Source: DASRDU01 sp046331565 (lineage in GTDB: Bacteria > Acidobacteriota > Blastocatellia > RBC074). From it: a stretch of DNA of 64,000 nucleotides. Location: assembly GCA_046331565.1 (NCBI GenBank), contig JAXLQP010000001.1, positions 248,001-312,000 on the forward strand. Reading direction: 5' to 3'. Each line of letters opens with the position of its first letter. Position 1 is the stretch's first letter. The notes under the pieces are model-generated. The model made no database searches. It was not told the DNA's origin and was given only the letters and a program-made list of their open reading frames with translations. The position numbers were made by a program, and so were the translations under genes. This document shows positions 1 through 17,326 of the stretch, one piece after another.

Positions 1-23
1 TTCCATCAGTTTCAGCAAGGATC

Positions 24-1208
<1,185 letters not shown>

Positions 1209-1234
1209 CGGTTGACCGCTAACCACACGGTTTG

Positions 1235-1267
1235 ATGGAGCGCGGTTTTCCATCGCGCTCCATTTGT
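1235..1267 (+). terminator. Hairpin between tuf and rpmG
   Basis: A perfect 10-bp stem (1235-1244 with 1254-1263) with a 9-nt loop is followed by a short T run. It may act as a partial terminator or an mRNA 3' end for tuf. The weak T tract suggests read-through into rpmG. Confidence 0.5.
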
Positions 1268-1284
1268 AATGTTCAGGATTTGAT

Positions 1285-1434
1285 ATGCGCGACAATATCG
1301 TATTGCAGTGTCCGGATTGCAAGCATCGCAATTACGTGACTGACAAGAACAAAAAGAAAACAACGCAGCGGCTGGAATTCAAAAAATACTGCCGCTTCTG
1401 CCGCAAACATACGGCGCACAAGGAAACGAAGTAA
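1285..1434 (+). CDS. rpmG: 50S ribosomal protein L33
   Basis: A 49-residue protein of the large ribosomal subunit. It has the family pattern: start MRDNIVLQC, two CxxC pairs (Cys9/Cys12 and Cys36/Cys39) forming the zinc-binding type of L33, and the conserved tail KYCRFCRKHTAHKETK. Length and ending are typical. It lies between tuf and tRNA-Trp, as in many bacteria. Confidence 0.96.
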   Translation: MRDNIVLQCPDCKHRNYVTDKNKKKTTQRLEFKKYCRFCRKHTAHKETK

Positions 1435-1456
1435 GCGGAATTCTGATATTTGACAC

Positions 1457-1534
<78 letters not shown>

Positions 1535-1622
1535 TACTTACAAACTGTCAGCCGGACAGGTACGCTGTGGCCCCGGTCAGCATTTACAGGGATCGGAAAC
1601 GACAGTTCAGGAAAGAAGCATT

Positions 1623-1913
1623 ATGGCAACTTCGCGCTCGCGCGAGAGCAACGTCGCAATGGCTGAAGAAACAGGTGCACAACCACTGATGTCCCGACCA
1701 GGCGGCTGGTGGGGCGGGGTGCGACACTATATTCACGAAGTCGCGCTTGAGATGAAAAAGGTCTCCTGGCCGACGCAGACGGAAGTCATCAATACGACCA
1801 TCGTTGTGGTTCTGGCGGTCTTCTTTTTTGCTTTCTTCCTGTTTGCCACCGACTGGGCGCTGTACTGGGTGATTCACGTGCTGGAACTGGGCGCCAGAAA
1901 GATTTTCTCCTGA
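1623..1913 (+). CDS. secE: Preprotein translocase subunit SecE
   Basis: A 96-residue essential clamp subunit of the SecYEG membrane channel. The amphipathic segment before the membrane helix has the signature YIHEVALEMKKVSWPTQTEV, with the near-invariant KVSWP. A single transmembrane helix follows at about residues 59-80. This is the short, one-helix form typical of most bacteria. An AGGAAAG ribosome site precedes the ATG. It sits immediately upstream of nusG, as usual. Confidence 0.95.
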   Translation: MATSRSRESNVAMAEETGAQPLMSRPGGWWGGVRHYIHEVALEMKKVSWPTQTEVINTTIVVVLAVFFFAFFLFATDWALYWVIHVLELGARKIFS

Positions 1914-1968
1914 GGTTCTGTAAGGATCAGGCGAGGGCTGGCAACTTTCCGCACTCTGACGAGACGCT

Positions 1969-2532
1969 ATGGCAAAGCAGTGGTTCATCATACATACCTA
2001 CTCCGGCTATGAGCGCAAGGTGCGTGACAGCCTCAACAGCCGGATCAAAGCCTTCGGGATGGAGCAGGAAATTACCGAGGTGCTGATCCCGACTGAAACC
2101 GTCGTCGAAATGCGCGGCTCGAAGCGCGTCGAAAGCACCCGGATGTTCTTTCCCGGTTATGTGCTGGTGCAGATCGAATGCAATGAAAAAGGCGAAATCT
2201 CAGATAACGCCTGGCATCTGATCAAAAGCACGCCGAAAGTGACGAGCTTCGTCGGTGGTCAGAAACCGACTCCGCTGACGCCGGAAGAGGTTGATCAGAT
2301 CGTGCATCACGTCGCCGTGGCGGCTGAGAAGCCGAAACCGAAATTCACGTTTGAAAAGGGCGAAACGGTGCGCATCACCAACGGCCCGTTCGCCAGTTTT
2401 ACGGGCAAGGTTGAAGAGGTCAATCCCGACAAGAACATGCTCAAGGTGATGGTGACGATTTTCGGTCGCGCCACTCCGGTTGAACTGGGATTCCTCGAAG
2501 TCGAAAAACATACGTTCACTGAAGAAACTTAA
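1969..2532 (+). CDS. nusG: Transcription elongation/antitermination factor NusG
   Basis: A 187-residue RNA polymerase-binding factor that couples transcription to ribosomes and Rho. The N-terminal NGN domain starts with WFIIHTYSGYERKV and includes RMFFPGYVLV. The C-terminal KOW domain contains KGETVRITNGPFASFTG and ends VELGFLEVEK. Length is typical, with no extra domain insertion. It lies 55 bp after secE. Confidence 0.97.
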   Translation: MAKQWFIIHTYSGYERKVRDSLNSRIKAFGMEQEITEVLIPTETVVEMRGSKRVESTRMFFPGYVLVQIECNEKGEISDNAWHLIKSTPKVTSFVGGQKPTPLTPEEVDQIVHHVAVAAEKPKPKFTFEKGETVRITNGPFASFTGKVEEVNPDKNMLKVMVTIFGRATPVELGFLEVEKHTFTEET

Positions 2533-2600
2533 GCGCAGTGGTCAGTGATCAGTGGTCAGTGAAGCGCCACGATCAGTTGCCGACTGCCAGATGTTTTCAT

Positions 2601-3023
2601 ATGGCAAAGAAAATTACCGGTTACATCAAACTCCAGGTTCCGGCGGGCAAGGCGAATCCTGCGCCGCCGATTGGGACGGCGCTCGGCCCGCAGGGCGTCA
2701 ACATCATGGAGTTCTGCAAGCAGTTCAATGCGAAGACCGCCAATCTGGGCGACATCAAGATTCCGGTCGTCATTACGGTTTTCGCTGATCGCTCTTTTAC
2801 ATTCATCACCAAAACCCCTCCGGCGGCTGATCTGCTGAAAAAAGCAGTGAAGATCGAGAAGGGATCAGGCAAACCGAATCGGGAAAAGATCGGCAAGGTC
2901 ACGCGCGCTCAGATTGAAGAGATTGCCCGGACCAAAATGCCTGACCTCAACACCACCAGTCTGGAGTCGGCCATCCGCACCATCGAAGGCACGGCCAAAA
3001 GCCTCGGCCTCGAAATCGTTTAG
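2601..3023 (+). CDS. rplK: 50S ribosomal protein L11
   Basis: A 140-residue protein of the GTPase-associated centre. The start was set at MAKKITGYIKLQVPAG because that is the family N-terminus; the frame is open upstream to 2538 but that stretch is repeat-like intergenic sequence. The core PPIGTALGPQGVNIMEFCK and the C-terminal RNA-binding domain (TPPAADLLKKA) are intact. The bases before the ATG lack a good ribosome site. A direct repeat of AGTGGTCAGTG lies in the gap at about 2536-2562. Confidence 0.96.
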   Translation: MAKKITGYIKLQVPAGKANPAPPIGTALGPQGVNIMEFCKQFNAKTANLGDIKIPVVITVFADRSFTFITKTPPAADLLKKAVKIEKGSGKPNREKIGKVTRAQIEEIARTKMPDLNTTSLESAIRTIEGTAKSLGLEIV

Positions 3024-3025
3024 GA

Positions 3026-3106
3026 ATTGCGGATTTGAGATTGCAGATTGCGGATTGAACGGACAGTTGCTCTGGTCTGCTCAATCTGAAATCTCAAATC
3101 CACAAT
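3026..3106. repeat. Imperfect inverted repeat in the rplK-rplA gap
   Basis: Two 25-nt arms (3026-3050 and 3082-3106) pair at about 23 of 25 positions. The arms are built from GATTTGAGATT/AAATCTGA words. A similar AAATCTGA-rich palindrome occurs between rplJ and rplL, so this looks like a small dispersed intergenic repeat inside a ribosomal operon rather than a specific operator. Confidence 0.7.
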
Positions 3107-3167
3107 CAAAAAAGGGAGTGCCCGCAGCTTCTTCGCGGCGGCACGTTAAGACCTGAAAGGATCATCA

Positions 3168-3854
3168 ATGGCAGGAAAGAAATTTACCGCCGCGCTCGCT
3201 CAGATTGAGCGCAGGCCATACGCGCTCGCTGACGCAGCCGGGCTGATCAAGAAGATTGCGTTTGCGAAATTCGATGAGACCGTCGAACTGACAATGGTTC
3301 TCGGCGTTGATCCGCGCAAGGCTGATCAGAACGTGCGCGGCACGGTCGTGCTGCCGCACGGACTCGGCAAATCAAAGCGCGTGGCCGTGCTCGCCGTCGG
3401 TGACAAGCAGCGCGAAGCTCAGGAAGCCGGTGCTGATGAAGTCGGTGCCGAAGACCTGGTCGAACGCATCAAGGGCGGCTATCTCGATTTTGACGCGCTG
3501 ATTGCCACGCCCGATATGATGAAACTCGTCGGGACGCTCGGCAAAATTCTTGGCCCGCGCGGGCTGATGCCGAACCCCAAGACCGGCACTGTCACGCTCG
3601 ATGTCGCCAATGCCGTCAAAGAGACCAAGGCGGGCAAGGTTGAGTTCAGAGTGGACAAGACGGGCGTCATTCACGTTCCGGTTGGCAAGGTTTCATTCGA
3701 TACTACTCGGATTGTCGAGAATGCAAGAACGCTGATTGACGCGATCATCAAGGCCAAGCCTTCGACCGCCAAAGGGCGTTACGTGAAAAAGATGAACGTC
3801 GCTTCGACTATGGGGCCGGGCGTGCTGCTTAATCCGACCGAATTCGGCGCGTAA
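3168..3854 (+). CDS. rplA: 50S ribosomal protein L1
   Basis: A 228-residue L1-stalk protein that binds 23S rRNA and, in many bacteria, its own mRNA to repress the rplK-rplA pair. Recognised by VDPRKADQNVRGTVVLPHG, the glycine-rich GKILGPRGLMPNPKTGTV segment and the C-terminal NARTLIDAI. A good AAAGGA ribosome site lies 7 nt before the ATG. Length is typical. Confidence 0.97.
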   Translation: MAGKKFTAALAQIERRPYALADAAGLIKKIAFAKFDETVELTMVLGVDPRKADQNVRGTVVLPHGLGKSKRVAVLAVGDKQREAQEAGADEVGAEDLVERIKGGYLDFDALIATPDMMKLVGTLGKILGPRGLMPNPKTGTVTLDVANAVKETKAGKVEFRVDKTGVIHVPVGKVSFDTTRIVENARTLIDAIIKAKPSTAKGRYVKKMNVASTMGPGVLLNPTEFGA

Positions 3855-3928
3855 GCAGGCTTCAGCCAGCATTCCGAAAGATTCACCAGGCTCGGATTCC
3901 TCTGAGCCGCAGGACCGGGAAAATCGTC

Positions 3929-4456
3929 ATGAAAACGAAAATGCAGAAACAGGAAGAACTCGACTTCCTGAAAAAAGAGTTCGCAGGCAAGAGCAATGCG
4001 CTGCTCGTCGGTTTTGAAGGGCTGACCGTTGAGCAGGACGGGCAGTTGCGTCGCGCGCTGCGTGAATCACAGTTGAATTACCGCGTCGTCAAAAACACGC
4101 TGGGCCGCCTGGCCGTGACCGGCACTCCGCTTGAACCGCTCAAGGATCACTTTGGCGGGATGACCGCGATTGCCTGGACTGAGGACGACGTGGTGGCGAT
4201 GGCCAAGGCGCTGTCAAAGTTTGCCAAAGACCACGCGAAATTCTCCTTCAAGGCCGGTGTGGTCGAAGGCCGGGCCATCAACGTCAAGGATATTGACGCG
4301 CTGGCTTCAATGCCATCGAAGGAAGAATTGATCAGCAAGATGATGTTCCTGATCAATTCGGGCGCGCAGCGCATGGCCGTTGCCCTCAACGGTGTGGCGC
4401 GCAACCTGGCCATCGTGGTCAGCGAGGTGGCAAAGCAGAAGGAAGCGCAGGGATAA
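3929..4456 (+). CDS. rplJ: 50S ribosomal protein L10
   Basis: A 175-residue base of the L7/L12 stalk. The N-terminal rRNA-binding domain contains ALLVGFEGLTVEQ and YRVVKNTLGRLA; the helical C-terminus (about 135-170) anchors L12 dimers. The 74-nt leader before the start is where autoregulation by the L10-L12 complex would act in other bacteria; no clear structure was recognised there. Followed by a 277-nt gap before rplL, which is unusually long for this pair. Confidence 0.95.
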   Translation: MKTKMQKQEELDFLKKEFAGKSNALLVGFEGLTVEQDGQLRRALRESQLNYRVVKNTLGRLAVTGTPLEPLKDHFGGMTAIAWTEDDVVAMAKALSKFAKDHAKFSFKAGVVEGRAINVKDIDALASMPSKEELISKMMFLINSGAQRMAVALNGVARNLAIVVSEVAKQKEAQG

Positions 4457-4457
4457 A

Positions 4458-4500
4458 CAGATTTCAGATTTGAAATCTGAGATTTGGAATCTGAAATCTG
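4458..4500. repeat. Palindrome in the rplJ-rplL gap
   Basis: The 13-nt arm at 4458-4470 is perfectly complementary to 4488-4500, and a nested 9-bp pairing also exists (4458-4466 with 4471-4479). It shares its AAATCTGA vocabulary with the rplK-rplA repeat. It lies directly after the rplJ stop and could alter the L10:L12 mRNA ratio. The rest of the gap (4501-4733) shows only the rplL ribosome site (GAGAGGA, 4717-4723). Confidence 0.7.
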
Positions 4501-4733
4501 AGTTTTGAAATTTCAACAGGCTGTGTTGCCAGGTCAGTACGCAGCCGACGCACGAAGATCGCACGCGGGAGTGATGCCCTGCGTCGGTCGCTTCGCGCGC
4601 CGTCAGTCTGAGATTCAGTAACAGCGGGGAAGTGCAATCCCTGTTTCATTCACTGCGGCGCAGTCAGTTAACCGAATGATTCCGCTCTGTCTTCCCAAAA
4701 CAGCGGGGCGTGAAATGAGAGGATAATTTAGTC

Positions 4734-5117
4734 ATGTCGGAAAAGATTCAGGGAATTCTCGATCAGATCAAAACTCTTACACTGCTGGAAGCTTCCGAGC
4801 TGGTGAAGGCGATGGAAGATACCTTTGGCGTTTCAGCGGCAGCGGCGGCAGTGGCAGCGGCTCCGGCGGGCGCAGCGGCGGCAGCGGCTCCGGCGGCTGA
4901 GGAGAAGGATGAGTTCACCGTGATGCTCATGAGCGGTGGCGCGAACAAGATTAACGTCATCAAGGTGGTTCGTGAAATCACCAGCCTCGGCCTCAAGGAA
5001 GCCAAGGATCTGGTTGACGGTGCGCCGAAACCGGTCAAGGAAGGCGTCAGCAAGGCTGAAGCCGAAGAACTCAAAAAGAAACTCACCGATGCTGGTGCAA
5101 CTGTTGAGTTGAAGTAG
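4734..5117 (+). CDS. rplL: 50S ribosomal protein L7/L12
   Basis: A 127-residue stalk protein recruiting translation factors. It has the N-terminal dimerisation helix domain (to about residue 30), an Ala/Gly/Pro hinge (about 36-57), and the C-terminal factor-binding domain with NKINVIKVVREITSLGLKEA and the ending GATVELK. All as expected for the family. Confidence 0.97.
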   Translation: MSEKIQGILDQIKTLTLLEASELVKAMEDTFGVSAAAAAVAAAPAGAAAAAAPAAEEKDEFTVMLMSGGANKINVIKVVREITSLGLKEAKDLVDGAPKPVKEGVSKAEAEELKKKLTDAGATVELK

Positions 5118-5142
5118 GTTAATTGTTTTTCTTTCAGAAGGC

Positions 5143-5182
5143 GACAGATCAGCCGTTTGCTGACATGGCTGATCTGTCGGCC
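5143..5182 (+). terminator. Attenuator-like hairpin between rplL and rpoB
   Basis: A perfect 12-bp stem (5143-5154 with 5167-5178) with a 12-nt loop and no proper T run after it. In other bacteria a leaky terminator between rplL and rpoB lowers rpoBC expression relative to ribosomal proteins; position and structure fit that role. The remaining 240 nt before rpoB show nothing further recognisable. Confidence 0.6.
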
Positions 5183-5425
5183 TTTGATCAGCAACCCAGG
5201 CGTTGCCCCGAGGGGATTGCAGGGCAGGGTGAAATCACTTATACTGCCGCATCATCAGAAAAGGGCAGAGTCAATCAACAAAGTTTTCAAATCAACTGCG
5301 AAAGCGCGCGGCTCGGCGAGGTGTCGCCTTGAGCCGCCGCTTTGTCATGTCCGGCCTCACGGTCTCAGGCAGGCCTCACGGCTGCTCGCAACCTGTCAGG
5401 CCCTCAGCTTACAAGGTTGATCGCA

Positions 5426-9793
<4,368 letters not shown>

Positions 9794-9797
9794 TTGG

Positions 9798-9880
9798 GTC
9801 AGTTGTCCGTAGTCAGTTGTTCGTCGCGGCCTGAGGGCCGACGAAAACTGACCACGGACGACAAATAACGGACAACTGAC
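9798..9880. repeat. Nested inverted repeat in the rpoB-rpoC gap
   Basis: A perfect 13-bp outer stem (9798-9810 with 9868-9880) encloses a second imperfect arm pair and a central GGCC-TGAG-GGCC. The words GTCAGTTGTCCGT and GTCAGTTGTTCG recall the AGTGGTCAGTG direct repeat before rplK. It sits inside a transcription unit, so it cannot be a strong terminator. Confidence 0.7.
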
Positions 9881-9893
9881 AACGGAGAAAGCA

Positions 9894-14219
<4,326 letters not shown>

Positions 14220-14249
14220 AAACCCGCCAGCCTCCTGACTTCAAAATCA

Positions 14250-14283
14250 GACCGCAGAGATCACTGATCTCTGCGGTCTTTTT
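14250..14283 (+). terminator. Rho-independent terminator after rpoC
   Basis: Two 14-nt perfectly complementary arms (14250-14263 and 14265-14278) form a tight GC-rich hairpin followed by TTTTT. It ends the secE/nusG/rpl/rpoBC unit. Confidence 0.93.
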
Positions 14284-14323
14284 CTTTGGCTGGCAGGCAA
14301 TTGAGCAGTCAGGCTCCGGCCAG

Positions 14324-14374
14324 TCTGACCGCTGAATCTGACCGGCTGACCGACCCGCCCGGTCATTCTGACCG
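14324..14374. promoter_or_regulatory. Three direct TCTGACCG repeats upstream of the S8 protease
   Basis: The word TCTGACCG starts at 14324, 14337 and 14367 in the region leading to the S8 protease gene. Iterated words of this kind can be regulator sites, but no binding protein is indicated and the spacing (13 and 30) is irregular. Confidence 0.25.
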
Positions 14375-14552
14375 GACGTAATTCTGACTGAAACCCGCAA
14401 AGACTGTAGTTTCAATTCTTCAGGCGCGACTGATGCTGAGGCGCTGCTGGCACGGACGTTGCTCAAAGGGCAGTGGCCCAGGCGCGGTGTGTCTGGGGCA
14501 GGGGACGAACAGGTTCGGCCATTGCTGCCGGACAACAAAACAAGGAGCAATC

Positions 14553-16889
14553 ATGACTTCCTCGAATCTCAGAAAAAGCGCCAGCAGATTTCAGCTCAGT
14601 GCGATCTGGCTGATGGCTCTGGTGGCGATGCTGCTGTCGCTGACCGCAGGGCAGGTTGAGGCTCAGGATGCATCAGACAAACTGGCGCCGGGATTGCGGC
14701 GCGAGCGCGAGGCTGCCGTCCCAGGCCGGATGGTTCGCGTGATCATCAAAACCAGAAAGGCGCCGACGGCTGATGATGAATCGGCAGTCAGACAGGCCGG
14801 AGCCAGCCGGGTGCGCCGCTTCGGCAGTCTCAATCTGATGACCGCCGAAGTGCCTGCCGAAAGCATTGAGGCGCTCGCCGCGCAGCACGAAGCCGAGTGG
14901 GTTTCTGAAGATGCTGAAGTCCGGGCCACACGCGGCGGCAGTGATCCGAACCAGTCCGGTTATTTAGTGTCGGGTTTGCCGAACAGTCATCTCTCAGCGA
15001 CGACCGGGCTGGAAAGCCTGTTGCGGGCGCTCAGCAGCGGGCAGCTTGCCATCAGCACTTCCGAGGTAAATGTGTCGTCACGAAACGGGGCGGCCTTTAC
15101 ACTCAGCGGTTCGGGGGACAGCCGGGGCATTCCGACGATTGCCATTCTGGATTCAGGCATCTCACCGCCCAACAGCGCCGACATCAGTTCCAGCCGCATT
15201 CTCGCGCACGTTGATTTTACGGGCAGCGCACAGCAGAACGTTGACCTTTACGGGCACGGAACGCATGTGGCCGGCATCGCCGCCGGAACCGGAGCCTATT
15301 CGATCAGCAACTGGCTGCTGACGAAAAAGGACAGCACCTTTCAGGGTGTCGCGCCCATCGTCAATCTGGTGGATGTGCGGGTGCTGAATGAAAACGGCAT
15401 CGGCAATGCCGCTGCGGTTATCGCGGGCATTGACTGGGTGCTGGCCAACAGGGACAAGTACAACATTCGCGTCATCAACCTGAGCCTGGGCGGGCCGGTC
15501 ACACAATCCTACAAAACCGATCCGCTGTGCCAGGCCGTCGAACGCGCCGTTGAAGCGGGCATCGTGGTGGTCTGCGCCGCAGGCAATTTCGGCAGGACTG
15601 AGGACGGGCAGGCGGTTTATGGCGGCATCGTTTCGCCGGGCAATGATCCTTATGTGATTACCGTCGGCGCCGTCAACACCCTGCAGACCAATGTTCGTTC
15701 GGATGATCTGGTGGCGAGTTACAGTTCGCGCGGCCCGACGCTGGTTGACGGACTGATCAAACCTGATCTGGTCGCGCCCGGCAACAAAATCGTGTCGCTG
15801 CGCGCCAGCACGCTGCCTGGTGGCGGCAATGTGCTGAGCAATGAAATGGGGCTGGCTTCGCCGAAACTGACGATGAGTTCGCTGGCGAAAAGTTATATGA
15901 CCATGAGCGGCACTTCGATGGCTGCGCCAGTGGTATCGGGCGCAGTTTCGCTGATGCTGCTGGCCAATCCGTCACTGACGCCAAGGATGGTCAAGGCGCT
16001 GCTGCGGTTCACCGCTCAGCCGCTGGCCAGTCAGCAGTCGCTGCCGCTCTACCGTCAACTGGTCACGGAAGGCGCAGGCGAAGTGAATCTGGACGCCGTG
16101 ATCCGGCTGGCTGCGCTGGTGCGCAGGGATGCCGGGCGGGCAAAACCCGGAGAGTTCCTGCTGGCCGATGGAAAAACGCTCAGCCGCCTGAATTTCACTT
16201 CGACCATTGCCGGTGAAATGGTCGGATTCAACCGTGAAATCATCGGCTCGGACGGGATTCTGTTTGCTGACGGGATTCTGTTTGCCGACGGGATTCTGTT
16301 TGCCGATGACCACGTGATGAGCAACGGCATTCTGTTCGCTGATGCACTGGCGCGCCAGGGCGGTTATTCAATTCCGGGCAATCAGGTGCTGACGGCAGGC
16401 ATTCTGTTTGCCGATGGCATTCTGTCAGCGGACGGCATTCTGTTTGCCGACAGGGTGCTGCGAGCGGACGGAATCCTGTTTGCCGACGGCATTCTGTGCG
16501 CTGACGGGACGCCGCTTGCGGCAGGCATTCTGTTTGCCGACGGCATATTGTTCGCTGATGGCATTCTGTTCGCGGACGGCATTCTGGTGTCTGATGGCAT
16601 CCTGGTTTCAGACGGGATTCTGTTTGCTGATGGTTTTGTCACCAGCCGCGACCGGCGGCATGTGCCTTACAATACGCGGCTGAAAAACGGGCAGACGCTG
16701 GCTGATTCACTCGTCAACCGCCAGGCTGCTTTTCAGTTTGAAGACACCTGGAGCCACGCGCTGCTCGATCCGGTTTCGGCGCTGTCGGCTGCCGGGTCGC
16801 AACTCAGCAGCGGCAGTGAACTACAGGTCAAAGGGCTGAGATTCCTTTCCGGGAATCAGAGTCCATACTATCCGCAACGCGGCAGATAA
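14553..16889 (+). CDS. Secreted S8 subtilase with a GILFAD hexapeptide-repeat tail
   Basis: A 778-residue exported serine protease. The start at MTSSNLRKS follows an AAGGAG site and gives a signal peptide (hydrophobic 16-35, cleavage near VEAQD). An inhibitor I9-like propeptide spans about 48-120. The S8 triad is intact: Asp200 (AILDSGI), His235 (GHGTHVAG) and Ser455 (SGTSMAAP). After the catalytic domain, at about residues 567-690, comes a tract of some 17 six-residue units of consensus GILFAD (variants GILSAD, GILCAD, GILVSD), interrupted twice by non-repeat spacers. The regular Ile-Leu-Phe pattern suggests a beta-helical or stacked structure. A conventional C-terminus of about 80 residues follows. 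Substrate unknown. Confidence 0.93.
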   Translation: MTSSNLRKSASRFQLSAIWLMALVAMLLSLTAGQVEAQDASDKLAPGLRREREAAVPGRMVRVIIKTRKAPTADDESAVRQAGASRVRRFGSLNLMTAEVPAESIEALAAQHEAEWVSEDAEVRATRGGSDPNQSGYLVSGLPNSHLSATTGLESLLRALSSGQLAISTSEVNVSSRNGAAFTLSGSGDSRGIPTIAILDSGISPPNSADISSSRILAHVDFTGSAQQNVDLYGHGTHVAGIAAGTGAYSISNWLLTKKDSTFQGVAPIVNLVDVRVLNENGIGNAAAVIAGIDWVLANRDKYNIRVINLSLGGPVTQSYKTDPLCQAVERAVEAGIVVVCAAGNFGRTEDGQAVYGGIVSPGNDPYVITVGAVNTLQTNVRSDDLVASYSSRGPTLVDGLIKPDLVAPGNKIVSLRASTLPGGGNVLSNEMGLASPKLTMSSLAKSYMTMSGTSMAAPVVSGAVSLMLLANPSLTPRMVKALLRFTAQPLASQQSLPLYRQLVTEGAGEVNLDAVIRLAALVRRDAGRAKPGEFLLADGKTLSRLNFTSTIAGEMVGFNREIIGSDGILFADGILFADGILFADDHVMSNGILFADALARQGGYSIPGNQVLTAGILFADGILSADGILFADRVLRADGILFADGILCADGTPLAAGILFADGILFADGILFADGILVSDGILVSDGILFADGFVTSRDRRHVPYNTRLKNGQTLADSLVNRQAAFQFEDTWSHALLDPVSALSAAGSQLSSGSELQVKGLRFLSGNQSPYYPQRGR
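16246..16637 (+). repeat. 18-bp coding tandem repeat (hexapeptide GILFAD)
   Basis: An in-frame degenerate tandem repeat of 18 bp (type GACGGGATTCTGTTTGCC) inside the S8 protease gene. Synonymous drift between units (ATT/ATC, GGC/GGG, GCC/GCT/GCG) with conserved amino acids shows that selection acts on the peptide. It is not a CRISPR array. Confidence 0.9.
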
Positions 16890-16921
16890 AGGCTGCCGAC
16901 ATTCCAGGTTGAATGCTGACG

Positions 16922-16970
16922 AAACAGAGCCGTGAATCGCGCTTCGGGGTGATTCACGGCTCTGTTTTAT
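16922..16970 (+). terminator. Terminator after the S8 protease
   Basis: 17-nt perfect arms (16922-16938 with 16951-16967), a 12-nt loop, and TTTT at the end of the stem. Confidence 0.9.
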
Positions 16971-17326
16971 CGGCGGCGCAGGTTTATCAAAGGCTTGTCA
17001 TCAGTTGTTGATTATTGTCTGGTTTCTTGGCCGTTCCGGTGGCGTATGTTAGACTCGTCGCCGCTGCGGCGCTCACTTCCCCGTATCTGCCGCAACTGAT
17101 TTGCTGCTGACCTGGCGCCTCACGCCCCGTTCAGATGCCAGGCAGTACACCATTAACATCCTGCACAGACTCTGAGTCAGGCGCATGGTCCCGGAACATT
17201 TGTCCCGACCAGGCGTTGAATCGGGGTACCTGAGCCAGAGCAGCCGGACAGATGACCGTGCTGCTGTGTCGTCAACTGCGTGCCCCTGATTGCTCAATGC
17301 CGGAAATGCGAGGAGGTCAAAATACT
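16971..17326. other. Gene-free stretch upstream of the secreted repeat protein
   Basis: No gene, RNA or repeat was recognised here apart from the AGGAGG ribosome site at 17311-17316. It probably holds the promoter of the next gene; no convincing -35/-10 pair was picked by eye. Confidence 0.5.

Noticed and set aside
16246..16637. Possible CRISPR-like array (18-bp regular repeat)
   Set aside because: The unit is in frame within the S8 gene, there are no spacers, and drift is synonymous; it is a coding tandem repeat.
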